The position numbers and the translations under genes are program-made. From Aureococcus anophagefferens (Eukaryota > Sar > Pelagophyceae > Pelagomonadales > Pelagomonadaceae), in assembly GCF_000186865.1 (NCBI RefSeq), contig NW_008705566.1, positions 1,271,988 to 1,335,987 on the forward strand: 64,000 nt of DNA, written 5' to 3'. Every line of letters begins with the position of its first letter. The stretch's first letter is position 1. The notes beneath the pieces were generated by a model. The model searched no databases, was not told where the DNA came from, and saw nothing but the letters and a program-made list of their open reading frames with translations. Positions 56,829-64,000 of the stretch are shown here, in pieces.

Positions 56829-58353
56829 ATGATGCATCGCATCGTCGCGCTCATCGTCGCGACGAGGCTCGCGCGCGTGCGCACCGTCACTTGGAGCCGC
56901 TCGGGCTGGAAGAACTGCAACAACTGGGTGTCCAAGGACCCGGAGCGCCGGTGCGCCAAGGAGTCGGACGACGGCATCCCGGCGCAGCGCGTCTGCCCCC
57001 AGTGCCGCAACGAGACGCTGCCGCCGCGGCCGACGCCGCCGCCGCGGCCCCGGCCCACGCCGGCGCCCGTGGTGCCGCCGCCCGTCCTCTCCCCGGGCGC
57101 GCCGCCGCCGTGCGCGGTCGACGAGCGCGACCGCGGCTGCGCGTTCGAGTGGGTGCCGCTGGAGACGCGCGAGGAGTGGGACCTGTCGCGCCGCCGGCGT
57201 CCGACGGCGCGATGTCACAATCCACGCGACCGACGTCAGGTACTGGCCCAACGAGGACGACCGCTGCCACATGCTCGCGCGGAACGAGTCGGAGCAGCGG
57301 CGCTGCGGCGCGCACCCGTCGGTCATCCGGGGCTACGCCTGCAGCATGGACGAGGCGGGGCTCTACTTCCCCTTCCGGCGGCGCCTGGGCCTGCGGACGC
57401 GGCCGAAGCGGCTGCCGGCGAACCGGAGCGTGCAGAGCGAGCTCGGCGCGCGGCTCGGCGACCGCGCGCTGCTCTACCTCGGCGACTCCGTGAGCAACGA
57501 GATGAAGACGCTGCTCCTCGACCGGAACGAGGACCTCAAGCGCCTCGCCCCCGGCGGCGGCTTCCTGAACTTCCGGCGGACGGACGCGGACGCGCTCTTC
57601 GGCCAGGTCGCCTACGCGGCCGAGGCGGACCGCGACCTCGGCGCCTACGAGCGGAAGATGGTCGAGTTCCTCGACGAGAGCTACCGCGACGTCGTCTACA
57701 TCTTCAACGTCGGCCTCCACGAGGAGTCGCAGCCCGAGCTCTACGCGCGGACGCTCCGCGGCCTCTTCCCCGTCGTCGACCGCCTCGGCGGCGCCGTCTA
57801 CGCCAGGGGCGCGCGGCTCGTGCCCATCTTCCTCGACTCGTCGATCCAGCACTTCTACTCGGTCAACGGCGGCTACACGTCGCCGCGCCTCGCCTTCGAG
57901 CGCCTCGCGGACTACGAGGGCTGCGACCGCGGCCTCGACCGCGCGGTGCCCTCCCTCGCGCGGCCGGGCAACCGCAAGTTCTCCTACCGCTGCGCGCCGA
58001 GCCACATGCGCGCCGAGTACGCCGGCTGCCAGACCTTCGGGGGCAGCCGCGTGAACAAGATCGCGCGCGTCGAGTGGGAGCGGGGCAACTACACGAACAT
58101 CCGCTTCCTGCCCTTTGGCGCGGCGACGGACGCGCTCTGGGACGCGCACATCGGCATGTGGCTTCGCCCGCGTCCCTTTTCCGGAGGAAACGCGACGACC
58201 CCGACCCGCAGGTCGAAGCAGGACTGCACGCACTTCTGCTTCTTCCCGGCCCTCGCGGAACTGTGGTCCTACCTCGTCCTGAAGGCGCTCGACGCCGTCG
58301 ACTCGGGCGACGCCGCGGCGGTCCGCGCGTTCGACGCGTGGGACTGGCGTTAA
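56829..58353 (+). CDS. PC-esterase/TBL-like (GDSL-type) glycan acyl-esterase or transferase, two exons
   Basis: The exons are 56829-57187 and 57240-58353, phase 2, giving about 490 residues. The donor may be nine bases later, and an in-frame 54-nt intron at 58158-58211 is possible. A signal peptide (MMHRIVALIVATRLA) and a Pro-rich stem precede the catalytic domain. The GDS box is LLYLGDSVSNEMK (about residue 200), and the C-terminal DCTHFC (about 447) matches the DxxH box of trichome-birefringence-like/PC-esterase enzymes, which acetylate or deacetylate polysaccharides in the secretory pathway. WSRSGWKNCNNW and paired cysteines lie near the N-terminus. Together with the sulfotransferase it suggests decoration of cell-surface polysaccharide. 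Confidence 0.85.
57188..57239 (+). other. 52-nt GC-AG intron with GGCGTCC motif
   Basis: It begins GCGCCGCCGGCGTCCGACGG and ends GACGTCAG. It is required to bring YWPNEDDRCH into frame with exon 1. No GT donor in the right phase was found. The exact donor could be at 57188 or 57197. Confidence 0.55.
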
Positions 58354-58367
58354 ACAAGGGGGGGCGC

Positions 58368-60396
58368 CTAGGCCCAGGCGCAGTCGGCCGCGGACGGCGT
58401 CGCGAGCCCCGTGTAGTTGCAGGCCTGGGCCGTGACCGCGGAGAGCTCGAAGCCGTCGACGTAGAAGGCGTTGCCCGTGACGGCGAGCCGCGCGGCCGTC
58501 GCGGGCGGGAAGTCGTTGTTCTCCGCGACCATGAAGTTGTACGAAAAAACCAGGGGCACGCCCCGGTCGTTGGCGGAACAGCCAAAGTCATTCGCCTGCT
58601 TGGCCTCGAAGCCCGACCCGTGGAGGTCGACGTAGATCTCCGCGAACGCGAAGCGGTCCGCCGCCGTCGACGGCGCGCCGTTTCCGCAGCCGAGGTCGTA
58701 GGTCGCGACGGCCTCGTGGGCGACGAAGCCCGTCCAGACGCCCGCGAGGCCGCCGTCCTGGCACGCGCCGACCTCGATGAGGTCCGAGAAGACCGCGCCC
58801 GCGGCGTCGACCGCGACCCACGAGCTCAGCGGCACGACCTCGAAGGCCGTGCACGCGAGGCCCGGCGCGCCGTCGGGCACGTGGAAGAAGTCGGGCCAGC
58901 AGACGCTCGCCGACGCCGACGCGGACCCGGACGCGCAGGGCGTCTTCGCGTCGTGGTCGTAGCCCGTCTCCGCGCGGAGCGTCAGCGTCGCGGACACGGG
59001 CGGGTCCGTCGAGTAGACCAGGGGCGCCGTCGTCACGTCGCCGACGAGGTAGGCCGGCCGCCCCGCCGCGTCGACGCAGCCGCCGTAGGCGCCGCTGTCG
59101 GGCACGTCGGCCGTGATGACGTCGTCGTCGGCGACGCCCGACGCGATCATCGCCGCCGTCGTCGGGCCGAGGAACGCCGCGGCGACCTTCTCGTAGTTGG
59201 CCGCGCCCGCGACCCACGTCGCGCAGGCCGCGTCGCAGCCGGACGCGGACGCGACGGCGTGCGCCGCGCCGCCCGGGTCCGCGACGGTCCGATCCGCGGC
59301 GCGCGCGGTCGACGCGTCGCGCGCGACGTAGCGGTCCAGGACGTAGGACAGGCGGTCGTGGCGCGCGACGCCGGACCGGCAGAAGTCGGACCACTCGAGC
59401 GCCCGCAGGGTCTCCACCTCCACGAAGACGTCCAACGCCTTCGCGCCGGTCTTCGTGCCGATCGCGGCGCCGTCGCCGTAGTGGTAGCCCCGGACGCCGT
59501 CGAGCGCCTCGAGCTCCGACGCCAGTTTCGTCGCGCGCGCGACGTAGGACGCCCGGTCGTGCGTCGCGTTGAAGCCCCGGCAGACGGGCTTATCCCGCGC
59601 GACGCCGCGGCCCGCGCCGTCGAAGTAGTGCGCGTGGAGCGTCGTGATCGCGACGTCGTCGTCGTCGTAGCGCGCGAGGTGGAGCACCTCCTCCGCGCCC
59701 TCCTGCTTGCGCATGACGTTGAGCGTGTAGTTGGCGCCGTCGCTCGCCGTGCCGTTGAACTGGCAGCGCGTGTGGCGCGTCTGGAGGATCGTCTCGTTCG
59801 TCGCCTCGTCGAAGGACAGGAAGGACAGCGGCGGCGCGCCGCCGGCGGCCGCGACGGCGTCGTAGCCCGGCAAGGCCGCGACGGCCGCGAGCGCCGCCGC
59901 GTGGCCCGCGGCGCCCGTGCCGAAGCGCTTCTCGAAGGCGTAGAGCCAGCACGACGCGTCGCGGACGGTCTTCCGGAGCTCCTTGGCCTGCTTGTAGGCC
60001 TACGAAACGGGGGTTGTGTGTCCCGGCGCGAAAAAGCATGGCTCGACGCCGGTGGAGGCCGCCTCGTGCGCCGTGTCCTCGTGCAGGATCACCGTGTCCG
60101 GGTTCGAGTCCTTGCCGACGTTGCCGCGGCCGTCGGCGGCGTAGACCGTGACGTAGGTGATGAAGCTCACGACGAGGAGCAACGCGAGGCCGAAGACGAT
60201 GGTGAGCTTGGGCTTCGACGGCATGGACTCCCACTTGTCGTTGGCCTCCACCACCTTCTCTTTCAGGGACGCCTACGACCGATGGGGATGCGACGCGCGT
60301 GCGTGGACAGCGGCTCACCCGCTTCCTCGGGGCCAGCGTCTTCACCGTCGCGGGCGCCGCCGCCGCGCCGGTCATGGACGTTTCCAGGGCTGCCAT
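58368..60396 (-). CDS. type II membrane protein with large lumenal domain, three exons, unknown family
   Basis: The exons are 60396-60319, 60272-60060 and 59999-58368, all phase 0, giving 640 residues. A short cytosolic N-terminus is followed by a single membrane span (LTIVFGLALLLVVSFITYVT, about residues 52-71). The rest is a globular lumenal or extracellular domain with many cysteines and N-glycosylation sequons (NETI, NATH, NYTL, NYTG). The segments HAHYFDGAGRG, VFVEVETLRALEW and YNFMVAENNDFPP look structured, but no enzyme motif was recognised. The last exon contains more than 80 percent of the protein. The stop is 14 bp from the convergent PC-esterase stop. Confidence 0.72.
60000..60059 (-). 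mobile_element. short introner-like intron, GC donor, near-duplication GCCT(C/A)CA
   Basis: This 60-nt intron begins GCCTCCAC and the next exon begins GCCTACAA (6 of 8 alike). After those eight bases it reads CGGCGTCGAGC ... CTTTTTCGCG, like the introns at 43359-43447 and 25783-25870, and it ends TTTCGTAG. Read through in frame it would end in TAG. Confidence 0.6.
60273..60318 (-). other. 46-nt GT-AG intron
   Basis: It begins GTGAGC, the strongest donor in the window, and ends GGTCGTAG. Removal joins TLAPRKR to ASLKEKVVEAND in phase 0. At 46 nt it is the shortest intron placed here. Confidence 0.7.
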
Positions 60397-60565
60397 TGCT
60401 TCCGATCGAGCACGCGGGAACGGCGGGGCAGCTTCAGTTAAATAAACTTCAGGGCAAGACTGATTGTTGAGGCCATTGTTCACCGCAGAGCCGACGTCAA
60501 TAAGGCGATCACTGCCGCCGCACCGTCACCTGAGGCGCGCACTTACCCTCTAAAACGTCGACACC

Positions 60566-61176
60566 ATGGGCGGAGGCAACGCGCAGAAGTCCGCCGCGGC
60601 GCGGCTAAAGAACCTCAAGGATAAGGTGCGAGTTCGCCCGCGCCGCGCGCGCCGCCGACGCCGCGCGCGCGCCGCAGGGCCCGACGGACGAGGAGCGCGC
60701 CGCGTCCAAGGCCAAGTCCGAGAAGGACAAGGCTGGCTATAAATGCGCCATCTGCCTGCAGACCTTCATGATCTCGACGAAGCCGTCCGGGCTCTTCCTG
60801 CACGTCAAGAGCAAGCACGACAAGGAGGTCGCGACGCCCGAGAAGTGCTTCCCGGCCCTCAAGGGCTTCGACCCGGCGAACCCGGACGTGGCGCGCCGGC
60901 GTCCCGCGTTAGGTCCGCGCGCCGCGCGCGCGCGCGTTCGACCGGCGGCGGCCGGGCTCGGCGCGCCGCGCGCGCGCGACGAGCGCGCCCGAGCTCGCCT
61001 CGAGCCGCCGCGCGCCTCGACCGTCCCGCCTCGAAACTGGTTCTCGTTCGTAGGGCAAAGCCGCCGCCGCGACCGGCGCCGCGCCCGTGAAGAAGAAGAA
61101 GGCCGCGAAGAAGGAGGACAACCTCGCGGACCTCCTCTCCGCGGGCCTCAACGTCGGCGGCAAGAAGAAGAAGTAG
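60566..61176 (+). CDS. small 4F5/At2g23090-like zinc-finger protein, three exons
   Basis: The exons are 60566-60625, 60678-60887 and 61054-61176, all phase 0, giving 130 residues. The N-terminus MGGGNAQKSAAARLKNLKDK is the hallmark of the plant At2g23090/4F5-like family. Residues about 44-70 form a C2H2-type finger (YKCAICLQTFM ... LHVKSKHD) followed by CFPALKGF. The C-terminus is Lys-rich (VKKKKAAKKE, GGKKKK). Family members are small nuclear or ribosome-associated proteins of unknown role. The second intron (166 nt) begins GTGGCGCGCCGGCGTCCC and ends TTCGTAG, resembling the short introner start and end. Confidence 0.85.
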
Positions 61177-61352
61177 GGAGTCCGGTAATTCGATCTCGTG
61201 TGGATGTCTGGGATGCTTCTCTCCGGGGGGAGGTCGTCGCGCCGCTCGCGGACGAAGAACTGCGGTCGCTTAAAAAAGGGCAACACGACGGCACGATGCC
61301 GCAGTAAAACACGACCGGGTGCGATAGCTATAGGCTGCCCTTTTCTGAACCC

Positions 61353-62313
61353 ATGAGCTCCATGCTGTTCGAGCAGCTCGGGGGGCAGGGCCAGCTCGGG
61401 TCCATGCTCTTCGACGACGCCATGGTCATGGACGGGAACCAGGCGGCACCAGGCGGCATGATGTGCAGCACGGACACGGCGGCGTCGACGCTCGGCACCG
61501 CCTGCGGCTACCCCGAGTCGAACCTCGAAGCCTGGCTCAACCCGCCGCCGACGGCCTTCGCCTTCTCGCCCAAGTCGACGATCTGCGTACCCTACACCCG
61601 CGTCCGACGGAAACATCGCCGGCGCGACCGACGGTTCCCTCGCGCGCGCAGGTCAAGCTTGCGAAATGCGAGGCCGACGGCGTCTTCTCCGCGGCCAACG
61701 AGGGCCCCTTCGCTGGCAAGGCCGCCAACCACATCCCGACGATCCACTGCGACGGCACGGCCGTGACCATCAAGGTGCCGGGCTCCGAGGACGAAGTCTC
61801 GCGCGCGCCCGCGCCGGACGAAACCGCCGGGTCGTCGGGACCGCGCGTGGCGACGTGCCCGATCGATGATCGAGCGGGCCGTCGGGACCGCGCGTGGCGT
61901 CGTGCCCGATCGATGATCGAGCGGGCCGACCCCTCGCGTGAGGGGAGGAGGAGGCGCGCGTGGCGTGCTCGCCCCGCCCCCCGAAACGGTGGGGGGACAC
62001 GCTCCCGAAACCGCCGATCGACGACGACGCGGGGCGAGCCTAGGGCGGATCGAGGGCACGGCGACGGTGGAGCGCTGCCTCTCCGCAGGTACGTCTACGC
62101 CAAGAGGGAGGGCGCCGTCATTTTTTACAAGGAGATCAAAGCCGGCGAGGTGCGCGGCCCGTGTCCTCCGCCCCGCGCGCGCCGACGCCGACGCGCGCGC
62201 GCCCGCAGGAGGCGACGATCACGTTCACGGCGCGCAAGGGCGACTACATCACCGCCTTTGCCGCGTTCGCGACGGCCGGCGTCTGGTCCTCGGAGAAGAC
62301 GCTCGTCGCATGA
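61353..62313 (+). CDS. unknown protein, four exons
   Basis: The exons are 61353-61586, 61652-61800, 62089-62149 and 62209-62313 (phases 0, 2, 0), giving 182 residues. The N-terminal third is Met/Gln/Gly-rich. The middle carries paired cysteines and a beta-rich pattern (IHCDGTAVTIKVPGSEDE, then YVYAKREGAVIFYKEI), and the C-terminus ATITFTARKGDYITAFAAFA continues the same rhythm, so a small beta-sandwich is likely. No family was recognised. The second junction needs a GC donor near 61801 and could be off by a few bases; the other two are clear GT-AG sites. Confidence 0.6.
61834..61926 (+). repeat. tandem duplication within an intron (about 46 bp x 2)
   Basis: Two head-to-tail copies of a sequence beginning TCGGGACCGCGCGTGGCG and containing CGATCGATGATCGAGCGGGC lie in the 288-nt second intron of the unknown four-exon gene. 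They differ at only one or two bases, so the duplication is recent. Confidence 0.75.
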
Positions 62314-62466
62314 GAAGGCGCTCGTCGCGCGAGCGGCGTCCCGCCCCGGGCGCCGCGGCCTCGCCGCGCGCGGTCCCTCCCGCCCTCCCCACTAGTACAA
62401 AGACAAGCTCTACGGCACTTGCGGAGCTGCACGGAGCGCGTCGCGCTCGCGACGGTCCGTGTCGCC

Positions 62467-62986
62467 TCAGAGCGACTGGCGCTGGTTGATGCGCTCGATG
62501 AACATGCGGCCCGGCGGCAGCACCGTGAACTCCTTCTGGTTCGCCTTGAAGATCTTCGCCTCCGTGGGCGAGAAGTTCGCGAGCTTGTAGACGTCGCCGA
62601 TGGAGCCGTAGGGGCCGTGCGACGCGATCTTGCCCGCCACTGACGGGTACATGCCCGCGAACTGCTTGTACTCGGTGACCGTCGCGCTGTTGACGTCGAG
62701 CTCTGCGGGACGGGGGGGCGGGGTTTCGGGACGCGGCGACGGCGCGCGGGGACGCGGCGCGCGCGCTGCCGGGCATGACCATCTGCTGCGGCTGCGGCGC
62801 GTCGACCGCGTTGCGATCCGCGCCGACGCCGGTGGACTCGACGTCGTAGTCGTAGGCGGCGCGCGCGTCGCGCGTGCGCAGGAACTCGCCGGTGGTCACG
62901 GCGACGCCGACGCGGGCCGCGACGCCGCGGCGCGTCATCGAGAGGGCGCCGGCGCCGGAGACCAGCAAAGCGAGGAAGGCGCGCAT
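62467..62986 (-). CDS. psbU: photosystem II 12 kDa extrinsic protein PsbU precursor, two exons
   Basis: The exons are 62986-62770 and 62702-62467, phase 1, giving 150 residues. The mature domain (about 73-150) reads ELDVNSATVTEYKQFAGMYP, then SVAGKIASHGPYGSIGDVYK, FSPTEAKIFKANQKEFTVLP and FIERINQRQ, which follows PsbU of cyanobacteria and red-lineage algae closely. PsbU sits on the lumenal side of photosystem II and stabilises the oxygen-evolving cluster. The precursor has a signal peptide (MRAFLALLVSGAGALS), a basic transit segment and a second targeting region with an RR pair (TRRGVAARVGVAV) for thylakoid transfer. The 67-nt intron begins GCAGCG and ends CCCGCAG; the GC donor is forced by frame. 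Confidence 0.92.
62703..62769 (-). other. 67-nt GC-AG intron of psbU
   Basis: It begins GCAGCGCGCG and ends CCGTCCCGCAG in gene sense. It joins QQMVMP to ELDVNSATV, the first residues of the conserved PsbU domain, in phase 1. Confidence 0.7.
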
Positions 62987-63566
62987 CGTGGTGGTTTCGG
63001 ACCTGGGTTATTGTTCTTTTGCGGCGCTTTAGGTGATAGAGAGCACCGCTGCAGACGCTGGAGCCGCGCGGCGGCGGTGGAGGCGGCGCTGAGGTACGAG
63101 AACTCGAGCTCTCGATGTGGAAACTTGTTCAAGTTCTCAAGTGGATCGCGCGCCAGGGACGTCGGCACGCCTAGTACCGGCTCCCTTTTAGATCCCCGCG
63201 ACGCGTTGCGACCTCGTGCCGTCGGGGCCGCGGCGCGCGGCTATCTTGGATGGTAGCATTTCCCAGCAGCTTGAACCCGGGCCATCTACCAATGTCACGG
63301 TCCGACAGAGTCTACATGGCCGCATAAAAGCTAGGTGAGGAGCTCCCGCCAGCGGAAGACGCGTCGGAAAGTAACCACCCGATCAGCGCAGCCATGTACG
63401 CACGTTTTGACGCCTGAATCACCGTGAATCACGTCGGCATTGGCAAGGTAAACGTAGGGTCAACGACTTCAACCTGTTCCTGTGGCATCCACGAGTTCGG
63501 AGCAAAACACGATCTTGATTGTGACGTCCCTGGCGCCGATTGCTTCGGCAGGTGATTCCGTCAAAC
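62987..63566. promoter_or_regulatory. 580-bp divergent region between psbU and a plastid repeat-protein gene
   Basis: This is the longest non-coding stretch in the window. Both flanking genes encode predicted plastid proteins and are transcribed away from it. The composition is closer to balanced than in coding DNA. I see no tRNA, no convincing TATA box and no repeat longer than about 12 bases. An in-frame reading of any length is lacking. Confidence 0.4.
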
Positions 63567-64000
63567 ATGGTCGGCACGCGGCTCTGCGCGCTCGCCACGG
63601 CCGCCGCCGCCTTCAAGACCCCTACGGTGGAGCTCAAGACGACGGCCCTGCGCGCGACGTGGCTCGAGGAGCTGAACCAAGAAGCCGTAAAGGCGGGGCC
63701 GGCCGGCGCCCCCGTCGCGGCGAACTACGACGATTCCGAGCGCAACGACGTGGAGGGCGCGGCGCAGGCGGCGCTCGCCGCGCTCCGGTCCGGCGGCCGC
63801 AGCATCAGCCAGGCGGCGGAAGAGGCCGCGTGGGAGGCCGCGTGGATCGCCGCGTCGATCGCGAACCTCGAGCGGCTCAAGCACAATCAGGACGCGGCGG
63901 CCCACGTGGCCGTCGACGCCAAGGCGGCCCAGCAGGCGTTGGCCAGCATGGAGCAGGAGCGCAACGCCAAGGCCGCCCCGGCCAAGGGCAACATGGACCA
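63567..64000 (+). CDS. plastid-targeted repeat protein, paralogue of the gene at 6289 (partial)
   Basis: The ATG at 63567 opens a frame that runs off the window (144 residues visible). A signal peptide (MVGTRLCALATAAAAF) ends in the A|F plastid step. Then come AAQAALAALRSGGRS and EAAWEAAWIAASIANLERLK, closely matching AAQAALAELRSDRRP and SAWGAAWVATTLANVEGLK of the 6289 protein and its second copy near nt 10010-10120. QQALASMEQERNAKAAPAKG also matches EQALADMERQRRASAAPAKA there. The two genes are on the same strand about 52 kb apart and clearly share ancestry. The function is unknown. Confidence 0.82.
   Translation, partial: MVGTRLCALATAAAAFKTPTVELKTTALRATWLEELNQEAVKAGPAGAPVAANYDDSERNDVEGAAQAALAALRSGGRSISQAAEEAAWEAAWIAASIANLERLKHNQDAAAHVAVDAKAAQQALASMEQERNAKAAPAKGNMD

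Noticed and set aside
63240..63300. Possible tRNA T-arm (CCCGGGTTCAAG on the minus strand)
   Set aside because: No matching acceptor, D or anticodon stems could be folded around it.

Overview
This is a nuclear genome segment of a GC-rich photosynthetic stramenopile, most consistent with a pelagophyte such as Aureococcus. Four observations support this. (1) A spliced nuclear psbU gene encodes a red-lineage photosystem II subunit. (2) Several proteins begin with a signal peptide followed by an A|F step, the ASAFAP-type plastid presequence of secondary red plastids. (3) At least six introns are introner elements: DNA-transposon-like units with terminal inverted repeats and exact 8-bp target duplications, a hallmark described in Aureococcus. 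(4) The genes encode eukaryotic families (SWI/SNF ATPase, sideroflexin, dynein stalk, PC-esterase). The window carries about 30 genes, packed on both strands, often 5-15 bp apart at convergent ends and with one 4-bp convergent overlap. It contains one assembly gap (50 N at 27387-27436).

Layout. 1-6.1 kb: tail of an acidic protein, a secreted Cys-rich protein, a polytopic membrane protein, a C2HC-finger coiled-coil protein and an MFS transporter. 6.3-11.6 kb: a 1,778-residue plastid-targeted, disordered repeat protein whose first module recurs in a second gene entering the window at 63.57 kb. 11.8-21.7 kb: a giant (about 3,270 aa) surface receptor-like protein fusing a JmjC/cupin oxygenase-like domain to Cys-rich, cadherin, TIG and C-type-lectin modules and a multi-pass membrane region. 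21.9-26.1 kb: plastid FIST protein, DUF501 protein and CS-domain protein, then a minisatellite. 26.3-36.8 kb: one giant WD40/coiled-coil gene cut by four introners. 37-49 kb: about ten small and medium genes, including an ankyrin-CaaX protein, sideroflexin, an isolated dynein stalk domain, a sulfotransferase with an introner and a membrane-anchored PfkB kinase. 49.3-49.7 kb: a MITE-like element. 49.8-58.4 kb: TPR-glycosyltransferase with an introner, SNF2 ATPase, zinc-finger methyltransferase and PC-esterase. 58.4-64 kb: a type II membrane protein, a small zinc-finger protein, an unknown four-exon gene, psbU and the plastid repeat-protein paralogue.

Shared themes. Secretory and cell-surface functions dominate (giant receptor, sulfotransferase, PC-esterase, GT2, several signal-peptide proteins), followed by plastid functions (psbU, FIST, the two repeat proteins). 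Intron structure is unusual. Of 21 introns I could place by reading frame, about 10 need a GC donor. Three element families appear to have made most of the introns: a 191-192-bp family with five copies, a 203-bp relative with exchanged ends, and a short 60-90-bp family with a conserved GCGTC start.
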